Source of the DNA: Bacteroidales bacterium | GTDB taxonomy: Bacteria > Bacteroidota > Bacteroidia > Bacteroidales > UBA932 | Direction: 5' to 3' | NCBI GenBank assembly: GCA_016290835.1 | Contig: JAEEVG010000005.1 | Coordinates: 1 to 64,000 of the forward strand | DNA length: 64,000 nucleotides | Shown here: positions 8,389 to 18,787 of the stretch, in pieces | Layout: each line of letters starts with the position of its first letter | Position numbering within the stretch: position 1 is the first letter of the stretch | Translations under genes and position numbers: made by a program | Notes under the pieces: model-generated | Told to the model about the DNA's origin: nothing | Database searches by the model: none | Seen by the model: only the letters and a program-made list of their open reading frames with translations

Positions 8389-11300
8389 ATGAAGACAGAT
8401 CAAACCTACTTTTTCCCCTGGGTCAGGAAGGGCCTGGCCAACAGCATTCCGGAAGCGGATGTGTTCGGGAACGTGGCGGATAATGACGCTCTCGCCAAGA
8501 CGCGGGCCGTGCTGACCATCCACACCAAGTACAAGGCTTATCCGGTCGACGAGGACGGAGAAGAGAAAAACCTGATCGATGAGAAGGAAATCGGACTCTA
8601 CGGACCGGCTGACGTTTCCTCGGTCAATCCTTCGGCGATTTTCAAGCGTCGTCCGGAAGCGGGTTCCAAGGATTTTCCGATCCAGTATTTTCCGTATGTC
8701 GAGTTCCGGGAGGCGGATCTTCCCTGGCGGTACACCCCCGCCCAGCAGACAGACGGCCGCCTGACGCCCTGGCTGGCGCTGTTGTGCTTCCGCAGCGACA
8801 AGATTACGCTGTACAATGACGGCAAGGGTTTGCCCGTCATTACCTTCCATGGAAACAGGCTGGAGTACGAAGCTGCGTTCCCGCGGGCGGACGTGCTCTG
8901 GAAGACGGCGCACGCCCAGGGGCCCAATGAGATGGTGCCGATGATTTCCCGCCTCATCTGCCTGCGGGGTGCCAATCCCGAGACCGGCGAGATTCCGCCG
9001 ATGGATGAAGAGACCGAATACATCGCCTGCCTGGTTCCGACCTATGAGACGGGTCGTCTGCGCGGCCTGGGCGTCGCGCCCGAGGCCCTTGCCTCCATTA
9101 CGGCCCAGGCGCCTGCCTGGGAGGATTACGACATCCAGAAAGGCAAGGAGCGCGGCATGGAGTTCCCGGTCTATTACTCCTGGACTTTCCGCACGGGCGG
9201 GGACAGTTTCGAGGGGCTGGTCGAGAAGCTGAAGATCACGACCTCCGGCAAGACGGGCGTGACCGTGGATGTCACCCGGATGGGCAACGGCTTCGATTAC
9301 GATGTCCTCAAGTGCAAGAACGCCCGCAAATCCATCGTCGCGCCGGGTGCCACCCGGCCGCCGCAGGCCTCGGATGAAGAAGTCTTCCCCAACTCTTCCG
9401 CCAAGGAAGCCAAGTTGCAAAGGAACCTGCGGGATTTACTGAACTGCAATCCGGTCTTTCTGGAGGATGCCGAGGCCATCGGCAAGAAGCCGGAGAAACC
9501 GGATGCGGGGGCTTTCGCCGATCCGGATGACGATCCCTGCGTGGTTCCGCCCGTCTACGGCGCCCGCCACATCCTGGCCACCTCGCTCCAGGAAAAGGGC
9601 CACGAATGGCTCTCCGGCATGAACCTCGACATCCATTACCGCATTGCGGCCGGCTTGGGACGGAAAGTCATCATCGAGAACCAGGAGGTCCTGATGGACC
9701 GGGCCTGGAAGCAGGTAGAGGCGGTTCAGGCCCTGAACATGGAACTGTACCGGCGCCTGCTTTCGATGGGAGCCAACAAATCCCTGAAGGGCAAAACCGT
9801 CGGAGAATACGGCGAGGGCAACGAGTACCTGGCCTCCTTGATGTTCTACCTGAGTTCGATGAAAGAGGCGGCGGACAAGCACAACAAGGACCTGTCCCTC
9901 GCTTCCGTGCTGGCCAAACGGAACGTCCCCCAGGCTTTCGCGACGGCGACCTTCCACCGGATGGCCGACCGGGTCGCCCGGGTGGTCGACGGGCTGAGTA
10001 CCAAGTCCGTGATGCAGAACATTCTGGAATACCAGACTTATAAGTTCCCCGACCACGCCATCCAGGACGCTACGTCCATCGCCGACTTGAAGTCTTATTC
10101 CGAAACGGCCTTCAAGTCTATCTTCCAGGAGATTCTCGACAAGTACCTGTATATCAACGTCATCCGGTCGCGTGATTTTGTGCCATCGATGACGGGAGGC
10201 GCTACTGAGATTGTCCGTTACCAAATACCGATCAACTATCTTCCGAAATGGGTTCACGAAGGATCAAATAGCCTGTCTCCATTGCGGCTCGTTGCATCCG
10301 GCACTTCGGGACAGTCTTCTTCCAGCAGTTCCGGACGGCCTTCTTCCGGCAATGGGAACGGGTATGGCAATTTACTGGTCCGCAGCTGCCCGACGAGTCC
10401 GATCATATTGCTGACGACTTCGATTGGCGGGCCCCAGCTGAACGCCGAGCCCTATTATAGCGATGTTCGTTTGAAATCCTTTTTCGATTACGGAGGGGAC
10501 CGCCACAACTGTATGGGATACATCTATAATTTCGAAGCATCCCGGAAGGTGACGGGTTATTCCATCGGAGACGATTTCCTGACGGCTTATTACTCGGGTG
10601 TGGGCCCGGGGTCTTCCGACTCCCAAAAGTATTCTCCGAACCTGGTGGCCCTCCCGGAAGAGCGTTACCGGCCTTTGTTCGGCAATAAATTGTTCACGCT
10701 CTTCAATGAGATGAACGGTTTCCCTAACATCTATTTCGCCAATCTGGACGAGTTGAAAGCACGATGGAAAGAGAATAAGGGATTCGCCGATTTCTTCGCC
10801 TACTTGAAGGTTATCTCGTCCGGCCACGTTTCTGGGGGGACCAGAATGGTTACGGATTGGTGCTATGTATGCATGGGGACGACGGCTTCTGTCGGTCCGC
10901 ACGGAACCGGGCGAGCTCACTATGGCAGCTATCTGGATGAGGTGGGGACTTTCAAGGACTTTGACCATACCGTCACGGAAGAAGAACGCATCGAATTTTC
11001 AGCCTGCCGCAGACGGGCTGACGAGTATATGCTTTCGACCCCTTCTGCGATCCGGAAAGATGTAAAATCCATCGATCCCGCGGACTTACAGCGTTTCAAT
11101 TCGTTGAGCGAATATAGGGAATTCTTGAGAACGCGCGCCCAGGAGGAAGTCTTCCCGTATCTGCATATGTGGAACCAGTTCAACGATCTGGTCGCCCAGC
11201 TCGAGCGCGATTATCCGACGCAGGAAGAGCCGCAGCCGGAGACTGCCCAGGATGACGATGCCGGCAAGCTGAAGGCCAGCCTTGAGGAGAATCCGGCCTA

Positions 11301-12153
11301 CGAAGAAGCCATCGAGGTGGTCAGGAACTATTATTCGACCTTTTATGCGGACGACGAGACCGGCCGGAAGCTGCAGCAGAAATACATCGACGAACTTCTC
11401 CGCTCCAAATACCCGGTTCTGGCCTATCCGATCTTCCCGGAGCCGGCGTACTACTATCTCAGGAAATTCTCCGAGGAACTGATCGTTCCCGGTGCGAGCG
11501 ATCTCCCGCAGGACAGCGTCAGCGTCTTCCAGGCCAACCCGGCCTTCGTGGAATCCTACCTCGCCGGCCTGAATACCGAAATGGCCCGCGAACTCCTCTG
11601 GCGGGAGTACCCGACGGACCAGCGCGGCTCCTACTTCCGCAAATTCTGGGATTCCGAGAGCAGCAAGGAGAGCATCCGCAACGATGACTTTTTCGACATC
11701 AAACCAATGCACACCTGGGAAGGCAAACTGGGCGGCAATATGGCCGAGGGCAAGACGGGCCTGATGATCTTTGCGCTCAAGGGCCGTCTGATGCGGCTAT
11801 ACCCGACCACCCGGATCTACCTGTGGCGTGCTATATATGATCAGAAAAAGCAGCAGCTGAAATATGATCCGGCCGCCAAGGAAGGCGACGGCATCCTGCG
11901 TCCCGTCATGGAGACCTTCTTGAATGAAGACACCCTGCTGGTCGGTTTCAAGACGGATTTCTACGACGTCCTGGGCAACCCGGCCCAGAATGACTACGGC
12001 TACTTCCTGGCCTTCCAGGAAGATGTCGAAGACCTGAATTTCACCATTGAGAAAGAAGATGACCTGGATCAGCCCGATGCCGGAAAGATTGCGGACCGGC
12101 TCAAGAACGATCCCACGATCTACGGCAAGCACCTTTCCCTGTTCCTCCAATAA
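8389..12153 (+). CDS. Large conserved protein of unknown function (1254 aa), second gene of the unknown operon
   Basis: No signal peptide, membrane segment or catalytic motif is recognised. The N-terminus has YFFPWVRKGL (7-16), then FPYVEFREADLPWRYTP (about 100-116) and LTPWLALLCF. Near the C-terminus is ELLWREYPTDQRG (1068-1080) followed by Y-F-R-K-F-W-D. I recall these motifs from uncharacterised proteins in actinobacteria and other phyla that also lie near DUF6603 genes, so this looks like a conserved partner. A Ser/Gly-rich linker (SGTSGQSSSSSSGRPSSGNG, about 643-662) splits the protein, and the DNA around 10.19-11.1 kb is less GC-rich than its flanks, as if a central module had been exchanged. 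A strong ribosome site precedes it. Confidence 0.75.
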   Translation: MKTDQTYFFPWVRKGLANSIPEADVFGNVADNDALAKTRAVLTIHTKYKAYPVDEDGEEKNLIDEKEIGLYGPADVSSVNPSAIFKRRPEAGSKDFPIQYFPYVEFREADLPWRYTPAQQTDGRLTPWLALLCFRSDKITLYNDGKGLPVITFHGNRLEYEAAFPRADVLWKTAHAQGPNEMVPMISRLICLRGANPETGEIPPMDEETEYIACLVPTYETGRLRGLGVAPEALASITAQAPAWEDYDIQKGKERGMEFPVYYSWTFRTGGDSFEGLVEKLKITTSGKTGVTVDVTRMGNGFDYDVLKCKNARKSIVAPGATRPPQASDEEVFPNSSAKEAKLQRNLRDLLNCNPVFLEDAEAIGKKPEKPDAGAFADPDDDPCVVPPVYGARHILATSLQEKGHEWLSGMNLDIHYRIAAGLGRKVIIENQEVLMDRAWKQVEAVQALNMELYRRLLSMGANKSLKGKTVGEYGEGNEYLASLMFYLSSMKEAADKHNKDLSLASVLAKRNVPQAFATATFHRMADRVARVVDGLSTKSVMQNILEYQTYKFPDHAIQDATSIADLKSYSETAFKSIFQEILDKYLYINVIRSRDFVPSMTGGATEIVRYQIPINYLPKWVHEGSNSLSPLRLVASGTSGQSSSSSSGRPSSGNGNGYGNLLVRSCPTSPIILLTTSIGGPQLNAEPYYSDVRLKSFFDYGGDRHNCMGYIYNFEASRKVTGYSIGDDFLTAYYSGVGPGSSDSQKYSPNLVALPEERYRPLFGNKLFTLFNEMNGFPNIYFANLDELKARWKENKGFADFFAYLKVISSGHVSGGTRMVTDWCYVCMGTTASVGPHGTGRAHYGSYLDEVGTFKDFDHTVTEEERIEFSACRRRADEYMLSTPSAIRKDVKSIDPADLQRFNSLSEYREFLRTRAQEEVFPYLHMWNQFNDLVAQLERDYPTQEEPQPETAQDDDAGKLKASLEENPAYEEAIEVVRNYYSTFYADDETGRKLQQKYIDELLRSKYPVLAYPIFPEPAYYYLRKFSEELIVPGASDLPQDSVSVFQANPAFVESYLAGLNTEMARELLWREYPTDQRGSYFRKFWDSESSKESIRNDDFFDIKPMHTWEGKLGGNMAEGKTGLMIFALKGRLMRLYPTTRIYLWRAIYDQKKQQLKYDPAAKEGDGILRPVMETFLNEDTLLVGFKTDFYDVLGNPAQNDYGYFLAFQEDVEDLNFTIEKEDDLDQPDAGKIADRLKNDPTIYGKHLSLFLQ

Positions 12154-12165
12154 ACCGGAAATGCC

Positions 12166-15100
12166 ATGACCCAAACGAATAAGCGATTGACTCCTGAAGA
12201 AGCCTATAACGAACTGCTGGGTAAAATCAGCAGCAATCAGCCCCTGGCGCTTTTCCCGCTCCGGCTGGAAACGCATTTCCGCGAAGGACGGTTCCCGGTC
12301 GCTCCGCTGCCCGGGGAGGATGTCACATCCGGAAGGGTGTCTACCGAGTACCGGCGGGAATTGTGCGTGCGGATTTTCCCGGACGAGATTTTCGTGAACT
12401 ACGACAGGGAAGAAATGACCCGGAACGAGTACGAAGCGGGCCGCCGGTTCTGGATGCAATGGTTCATCGCCAGCGGCAGCAAGAAACGGGAATTTGAAGC
12501 CTGGCAGGTACTGTGCAGGAAATTCCCGATTGCACACGCCGCCTGGATCGCCCGGAAGACGCGCCTGAAGGATCTGCACCTGTACCGGGGTGACCAGGGC
12601 GGGAGCGAGGGCTCCCTGTTCTACCGCCGGCCCTATACGCGGCTTGCCCACGTGGACGAGGCTTGTGACGACATCTATGCCAACCTGGCGAAGATCGTCA
12701 TGGACCAGAGCATGAAAAGAGATCCCCAGACCGGTGAGTACCTCAATGAGAAGGACCTGCGCGTGAGTCTCGGGAAGATCAAAGACGACATGCACAACAT
12801 CGACCGCGACCTCGTCTCGTGCGAGTTCATCGTCGATTACCTGTACGATAAGATTGACTCGACCATCAAGTACCTGTCCAAACGCCTGCGGAATTATCGG
12901 TCCTTTTACGACCGGTATCCCGGCCTGTACGCTGACAACCGGCGGGTGATGGAAGTCTGGGACATGGACTACACCATTCTGAAGTCCATGCAGGAAGAAG
13001 TCCGGATTTTCCAGAAGAAACTCCGGGGGAAACGGATTTCCCTGGACGATCTCATCAACCGGTATCTGGACGACCCCAAGAACGACGTCTTCCCCAAGGT
13101 GAAACTGACGGAGGATAAGTCCTTCGCCCCGACCGTCGGCCTGCTCCCGGACCAGTTCCTGCTGATTGCGGAGCCGATGGACAAGTCCAAGGACAAGATC
13201 TACATTTTCAGCAATCCGGTCAACAAGTCCATCCGGCTGGTTCCGGACCCGGATACCCTGGCCGACAACGTGAAAGTGGAAATAGGCGGCGATATGAAAG
13301 TGAGCCGCGCCCTCCGCTGGATGACGGATTACGACCAGGCCTGGGCGGACGGCATGGCGATCACCCTTCCGCTGGAAAAGGACGACACGGCCTTCCGCTA
13401 CCTGTACGTGCTGGGCGTCCGCAAGCCGGGTTCCGACGATCAGAAGGAACTGGAAAAACTCTTCAACGGACACAACTACCTGGGCGAGGGACTGGCTTTC
13501 ATCGATAATGCTTCTCCGACCAACCTGGTGGACGGCGGTGCCGCCTCGGATGTGCTTTCCGAAGAGGACGAGATGCGGATCCGCTACGAAATCGAAGTGT
13601 GCGACAAGTATCTGTATGGTGCCAGGATGGATGCGGGCGAACTGGTCAAAGGCTTGAGAATCAATGGCCCTGACTGTTTGTATCGCGTTCCGGACGCCGA
13701 TATTTCCAACCAGCTGAAGGCGCGGATTGCGGCACAGACCCTGTGGGGACGGATACAGAATAATCTCTCGGGCGAGAATCCGGAGTTCAGGAAGTTCTTC
13801 GATTTCGTCGGGCAGTTCGTGGAGAACTATGTTTTCGCGACCGGTCCGCTTCCGATGGTACGCATCGGCAACGTGCCTTACGGCTTCCTGCCGGTGACGG
13901 ATCACGAGCGTGTCTTCGCGACAATGAAGTCCTCCGACGACGCGATGCTCCGTATCCTGTATGACACCCTGCTCGGTCTGGGCAATGAATGGAAACGGAT
14001 CCGGGACGAGAAAGTCATTGCGGCGGATCGGATGAAGGGCGCTGAAGCGGAGAAGGATTTCCTGTCCATGATAGGGCAGACACCCCGTTCGGTTGAGGTT
14101 TATGATCGGAAACTGATGGATTCCCCGCTGTTGCCGGAGCGCGAGGCGCAGGCTGATAATGCCCTCCTGTACCTGAAAGAAGGGAAACTGTTCCGTTCCA
14201 CCCCGGTACTGGAAGCCTGCCGGCTGTCCAACCTGGCGGAGTTGAAAACTTGCGTGCAGGAAGCCTGCAGGAAACTCGGTTGCGAGGCGGATGACGCCGA
14301 AGCGGAGCGGCTGGTCTGCGAATTCCTGGACCTGTTCACCTACCGGCTGGACGCCTGGTTCACCGGCATGGCCTGGTATCTCCATATGCATCCGGAAGAG
14401 GAAGGACGCATCCCCGAAACGCCCAAACCGGCCATCGGTGCCTACGGCTGGATATTCAATCTGACCGAAAATAAGAATGCGGCGGGGGAGAAAGACGAAG
14501 GTGAATTCGTCCTGGCACCGTCCCTGCAGCATGCGCTGACGGCCGCCGTCCTGCGGGCCGCTTACCTGAATACGCAGAAGGAATCAGGCGATCCGCATAT
14601 GTGCATCAACCTCTCCTCGATGCGTTCCCGGGCGGCGTTGCGGATGATCCAGGGCCTGCAGGATGGAATGTCCACGGGTGCCGTGCTCGGCGCGGACCTG
14701 GAGCGTTACCTGCACGACGCCCATAAGATCTACGGGGACGAGATGGATGAGTTCATCTATCCGATGCGCAAACTCTTCCCGCTGACCCTGGACATCCAGG
14801 CCGAGAATACGGAAAAAGACCGGATCCAGGCTGCCAACTATACGATGCAGGTCATCAATGGCGAGGCTCTGCTGAATACCTTCCTGACGGAATGGCATTA
14901 TGACGGACGTCTCGCCGACTGGCTCTTGGATAACGCACCGCGCCTGGACTGGTACAAAGCCCTGAAGGAGGCCGGTGTCCCCATTGAGGAAAAAGGCCAT
15001 ACACTGTTCCTGCAGATTGAGCGGATGTACGATTCGTACGATGCCCTCAACGACCTGCTGCTGGCCGAAGGCGTGCACCGCCTGGTGATGAACGATGCGG

Positions 15101-16920
15101 CTTCCTTCGAGGCCATCGCCAAATTCATGGCCAAGGGCTCGGGCAACCTTCCGGATCCCGCAATCCTCCGGACTCCGATGGATTATCACGCGGTCGCCCA
15201 CAAGACTGGCGTCGCCATTCCCGTCGAGGCCCGGGGTGCAGGCTATATGGGCAAAGCGGAACCCGGACTGAATGCCTGGGTCGAATCGCTGATCGGCGGG
15301 ATGGACCGCATCTGGTTCGATGTGACCTACTGCCCGCAGCCGGGCGCTGCGTCGCGGACCTGGCCGGAAACCCTTCAGTCGCTGGATGTCCAACCGCTTG
15401 AATATCTGTATCTTTCCGGAAACGAACATGCTTTCCATTCCTTGTTGGAGTATCGTTGGCGGTGCCGGGAAGGCATCCTGGACGGCTCCGTGCAGATACG
15501 TACCGGAAATCCGGCGGAGAATGCCCCCGGAGAGGCGTCATTCCGCGTGGATGGATTCCGTTTCTCCCTCTATGAAGATTCCCTCCGCATCGAAGCCCTG
15601 CGGGGTCTGCTGGCCCGTTCCCGGGCGATGACGGTCTCGGATTGGGATCCGGCCATCGTCTCCGACGCCGAAATCGCGAGCTGCCAGGATGTAGAAGAAC
15701 TCCGCGACCGTTTCCTGGACCTGTATGCCGGCTGCAACAACCTGCGCCGGGACATGGTCGGGTTCTATCGTTCCTACAATCCGGAAGCGGGGCTGGAGGA
15801 CAAGGATATCGCCCAGGCACTGTCCTATCTGTCCGCCTGCATCAGCACCGGCCTGGCCGAGGCGGCTGCCATCTATCCGACCCGGCTCAGCCTCAGCGGG
15901 GTGGACAAGATTCTCCAAAGGGTCCGGTATGACGAAGTACTGGCCTGCCAGAAAGAGTTCATGGACCACTTCCAGCGGACGCTGGACGCCCTGGCGGTCC
16001 GGATTGAAGAGGCTGGTGCCACGGCCGGCACCTCCGCCGATTCGTTGGATTCCGTGAAGAACTACTGTGCCGCCATCAAGAAACTGACCCAGAACTCCTT
16101 CGTGGTCGTCCCGCGCTTCTGTCCGGCTCCCTTGCTGAGCGATAGGCTGCGGGGATTCTTCGAGAGAAGCATCCGCAGCACGTCCGGCTACTATGGCGTG
16201 ACAGATGAGGACATCATCAACTGGGGCGATGAAGTCGGCGCTGTCCATCCGGGCATGCACCTGTGGAACCAGATCCTGATGTTCCAGCAGCTTTCCGGTG
16301 AATTGACGATCGAGGATGAGCAGGCCGTCATCCTGCAGAAGCGTCCGGACGATTCGCATCCGAATATCTGGATGGGCGCGCCGACGCGGGAGGATCTCCT
16401 GACCGATGCCGACTCCCTGCTTTTGTACGGCCGGAAACGGATCGGACGCCTGACACCGGAAACCCTGTATGCCGGCATCATCTTCGACGCCTGGGCCGAG
16501 TACATTCCTTGCGCCCAGCATACGGCCGGCATGGTCTTCCGTTGCGATCAGCCGGATGCGGAGGCTCCGCAGACGGTCCTTCTGGTAGAATTCCCGGAAC
16601 TGAACAACCGGACGCATCTGCACTGGGATCTCGAACATGTCCAGAACGTCCTGGATTCCACGCGCTTCCAGATCCAGAACCGGGCCGTCGACCCCGACAT
16701 GATCTACAACGACCCGAAACTCTCACATATCTTCCCGCTCCTGTCCGACGCCATCCTGTCCCTGCCGGACATCGGCTTCATCTACACTTCCGGCCTTGTG
16801 CCGGAGAAGATCCGGGAAAGACTCCGCAAAGCCGTCTGGGAAGGCATCTTCGACTATATGCCGGGCGGACAGATCCTGAAAGAGTTCCTTAACAACACCA
16901 GCTACCATGACCTCCAGTAA
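12166..16920 (+). CDS. Large conserved protein of unknown function (1584 aa), third gene of the unknown operon
   Basis: A soluble-looking protein without signal peptide. The start has FPLRLETHF (about 31-39) and VRIFPDEIFVNYDREEMT (about 68-85), followed by R-R-F-W and A-A-W-I-A-R segments. Residues about 180-300 are helical and charged. The C-terminal part has NVLDSTRFQIQNRAVDPDM (about 1493-1511). I recall the same start pattern (L-P-x-R-L-E-T-R-F, then V-R-I-x-P-D) and the late R-A-V-x-P-D motif from uncharacterised proteins of other phyla encoded beside relatives of the two neighbouring genes. No enzymatic site can be named. It begins 12 bases after the preceding stop, and its last 14 bases overlap the next gene, so stoichiometric co-translation is likely. 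Confidence 0.75.
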   Translation: MTQTNKRLTPEEAYNELLGKISSNQPLALFPLRLETHFREGRFPVAPLPGEDVTSGRVSTEYRRELCVRIFPDEIFVNYDREEMTRNEYEAGRRFWMQWFIASGSKKREFEAWQVLCRKFPIAHAAWIARKTRLKDLHLYRGDQGGSEGSLFYRRPYTRLAHVDEACDDIYANLAKIVMDQSMKRDPQTGEYLNEKDLRVSLGKIKDDMHNIDRDLVSCEFIVDYLYDKIDSTIKYLSKRLRNYRSFYDRYPGLYADNRRVMEVWDMDYTILKSMQEEVRIFQKKLRGKRISLDDLINRYLDDPKNDVFPKVKLTEDKSFAPTVGLLPDQFLLIAEPMDKSKDKIYIFSNPVNKSIRLVPDPDTLADNVKVEIGGDMKVSRALRWMTDYDQAWADGMAITLPLEKDDTAFRYLYVLGVRKPGSDDQKELEKLFNGHNYLGEGLAFIDNASPTNLVDGGAASDVLSEEDEMRIRYEIEVCDKYLYGARMDAGELVKGLRINGPDCLYRVPDADISNQLKARIAAQTLWGRIQNNLSGENPEFRKFFDFVGQFVENYVFATGPLPMVRIGNVPYGFLPVTDHERVFATMKSSDDAMLRILYDTLLGLGNEWKRIRDEKVIAADRMKGAEAEKDFLSMIGQTPRSVEVYDRKLMDSPLLPEREAQADNALLYLKEGKLFRSTPVLEACRLSNLAELKTCVQEACRKLGCEADDAEAERLVCEFLDLFTYRLDAWFTGMAWYLHMHPEEEGRIPETPKPAIGAYGWIFNLTENKNAAGEKDEGEFVLAPSLQHALTAAVLRAAYLNTQKESGDPHMCINLSSMRSRAALRMIQGLQDGMSTGAVLGADLERYLHDAHKIYGDEMDEFIYPMRKLFPLTLDIQAENTEKDRIQAANYTMQVINGEALLNTFLTEWHYDGRLADWLLDNAPRLDWYKALKEAGVPIEEKGHTLFLQIERMYDSYDALNDLLLAEGVHRLVMNDAASFEAIAKFMAKGSGNLPDPAILRTPMDYHAVAHKTGVAIPVEARGAGYMGKAEPGLNAWVESLIGGMDRIWFDVTYCPQPGAASRTWPETLQSLDVQPLEYLYLSGNEHAFHSLLEYRWRCREGILDGSVQIRTGNPAENAPGEASFRVDGFRFSLYEDSLRIEALRGLLARSRAMTVSDWDPAIVSDAEIASCQDVEELRDRFLDLYAGCNNLRRDMVGFYRSYNPEAGLEDKDIAQALSYLSACISTGLAEAAAIYPTRLSLSGVDKILQRVRYDEVLACQKEFMDHFQRTLDALAVRIEEAGATAGTSADSLDSVKNYCAAIKKLTQNSFVVVPRFCPAPLLSDRLRGFFERSIRSTSGYYGVTDEDIINWGDEVGAVHPGMHLWNQILMFQQLSGELTIEDEQAVILQKRPDDSHPNIWMGAPTREDLLTDADSLLLYGRKRIGRLTPETLYAGIIFDAWAEYIPCAQHTAGMVFRCDQPDAEAPQTVLLVEFPELNNRTHLHWDLEHVQNVLDSTRFQIQNRAVDPDMIYNDPKLSHIFPLLSDAILSLPDIGFIYTSGLVPEKIRERLRKAVWEGIFDYMPGGQILKEFLNNTSYHDLQ

Positions 16921-18787
16921 AAAATCCCACCCCATTCCCAACAGTGCCGCTGCCATCTCTGAGATAGCCAAACGCGGCGAATGGGACGCCCGCCTGGTGA
17001 CCCGTTATGAAGGCAGGGCCCGCAAGAAGGATTATGCCCAGGCACTTTCCTTCGAAGCCCACGATCCGATGTGGCTGCTGACCCGTCAGTGGCAGTTCGG
17101 TCGTTTCCAGGGGAATGATTGTGGCACGATGGTATCGAGCCGGATCCGCCTGCAGTCCCGGTCCGTGGACGGCATTTGCCCCGGGCAGGATAGGGATCTG
17201 GTACAGCGAGTTGCGAGTAACGAACCCTGGGAACCCTATGTGGAAGCCATTCCGGCCCGGCGCACGTTGTCCGTCCGGGTCGAATCCGCCATGCGTCTCA
17301 AAAAGATGCTGGTCGGATACCGCGCGGCCGTGGACAAACTGATGAATCTATATCCGCTTCAGGCGGAGACGCTGCATGAAGAGGGGGACGTAATCGGCGA
17401 ACTGGCCGACTCCGTCAATGCCAAGCGGACCCGCTTTCTCGAAGTGTACGCAGGCCGGATTTTCGACGGGGTCAAAGCCTATGAGGATCCCCGTCTGACC
17501 GAGCATCTGGCAACCTGCATGAGCCAGTTCTGGGCAAATAACTTTGTGAAGAAATATCGCGAGTGGTTCCAGAAAATGTATGAGCCGGATCAGACGGCCG
17601 GTTCTTATTGGAACAAGGAGAAGGTTGCCTATGATTTCTCGCTGACGGCGGCAAATCGTTTGTATTCAGCGGAGAACTATGCTTCCGGCAAGATCGGGTG
17701 GTACACTTTCGATGTTGCGGAAGGGGCCGAAAGGCTGTCCCCGGACCGGATCGAGACGGAAGGTTTCATCCCGGTCAAGGCCACTTTCCCGTCCGCCCCT
17801 GCCCGCCGCCTGTGGGAATACGAGGACCGGAAGGTCCGCTTCGGGAACCTTTCCAACGACGACGTTTCCCAGTTGGCGAGCGCCGTGATGATGGAATATG
17901 TCTCGATGTACAGCAACGACTGGATGATCGTTCCCGTTGAAATCAAGCCCGGCACGGTCGCCAACGTCGAATTCATCGAGGTAACCGACTGCTTCGGAAC
18001 GAAGAGGACCATCCGGCAATCGGCGGAGGCCCACGATGAATCCTACAGCCAGGTCGACAATTCTGTCCCGTTCTCCGATCGCTGGAGCCTGTTCGGCAGC
18101 ACCCGCGCCGATGCCTATGACAAACTGGATTTCCGCTCGTCCCGAGGCCTGCTCTTCCCGGCGTCCCTGCTCCGGATCGAAGAGAGCGAACCGATGGAAC
18201 AGGTCCAGTTCATGCGGGACGAAATGGCCAACATGGTGTGGGGTGTCGAAGAGCGCATCGATGATCAGTGCGGCGGTTCGATTGATGGCAAAACCTTGTC
18301 CGACAAGGTGTTGGATATCATCGACAGCGAGAAGGGCGACAAGGTCGAGCCGGATGAGGCTGCGGAATTCACTTACCTGGTCCAGAACCGGGTTCCGGTC
18401 CACTGGATTCCGTTCATTCCGGAACCGGCCTCCGGCCCGATGGGACGCGAGATGCGTCTCCGCCGCGGCCGCATGCCGCTTTATTTCCAGGATGATTTCC
18501 GCTGGGTCCGTCCGAATACCTCCATCCTCGGCATCGAACGGGAGGGCAAGGCCGTCAAGCCTTACTATCTCAATGAAGAAGAAGTCCTCGGTTATGGCAC
18601 GCAGGTGACCCTGACCGCCCAGCGTACCCGCTGGATGGGCGGACAATCCTACCTGTGGCGGGGCTATGCCAAGAAGATGTCCGGTTACCAGGCTAACAGC
18701 GGCCTGATGTTCGATGAACTCCGTGCCATTGACAAGGGACCGCAGACCCTGACGGCAACCGACCAGGAAGAAGAAAGCACCGAATGA
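16907..18787 (+). CDS. Conserved protein of unknown function (626 aa), fourth gene of the unknown operon
   Basis: The 626-residue protein has no export signal. The most telling motif is HDPMWLLTRQWQFGRFQGND (52-71), followed later by an F-P-x-A-P-x-R-x-L-W-E-Y-E-D-R stretch (about 288-300), SNDWMIVPVEI (about 338-348), and RDEMANMVWGVEE (about 436-448). I recall the combination of D-P-x-W-x-L-x-R-Q-W-Q, N-D-W-x-x-V-P and D-E-M-A-N-x-x-W from widespread uncharacterised proteins, again next to relatives of the other operon members. The regular spacing of Trp/Tyr-rich beta-like segments suggests a structural rather than enzymatic protein. Its start overlaps the third gene by 14 bases and its stop overlaps the fifth gene (ATGA), which argues for one polycistronic unit. 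Confidence 0.75.
   Translation: MTSSKKSHPIPNSAAAISEIAKRGEWDARLVTRYEGRARKKDYAQALSFEAHDPMWLLTRQWQFGRFQGNDCGTMVSSRIRLQSRSVDGICPGQDRDLVQRVASNEPWEPYVEAIPARRTLSVRVESAMRLKKMLVGYRAAVDKLMNLYPLQAETLHEEGDVIGELADSVNAKRTRFLEVYAGRIFDGVKAYEDPRLTEHLATCMSQFWANNFVKKYREWFQKMYEPDQTAGSYWNKEKVAYDFSLTAANRLYSAENYASGKIGWYTFDVAEGAERLSPDRIETEGFIPVKATFPSAPARRLWEYEDRKVRFGNLSNDDVSQLASAVMMEYVSMYSNDWMIVPVEIKPGTVANVEFIEVTDCFGTKRTIRQSAEAHDESYSQVDNSVPFSDRWSLFGSTRADAYDKLDFRSSRGLLFPASLLRIEESEPMEQVQFMRDEMANMVWGVEERIDDQCGGSIDGKTLSDKVLDIIDSEKGDKVEPDEAAEFTYLVQNRVPVHWIPFIPEPASGPMGREMRLRRGRMPLYFQDDFRWVRPNTSILGIEREGKAVKPYYLNEEEVLGYGTQVTLTAQRTRWMGGQSYLWRGYAKKMSGYQANSGLMFDELRAIDKGPQTLTATDQEEESTE

Noticed and set aside
5080..9420. Open frame of 1446 codons on the minus strand
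   Set aside because: It lies antisense to the 1941- and 1254-aa genes, has no sensible domain pattern, and is explained by high GC and codon bias of the plus-strand genes.
11797..14532. Open frame of 911 codons on the minus strand
   Set aside because: Antisense shadow across two coupled plus-strand genes, with no start context or recognisable motif.
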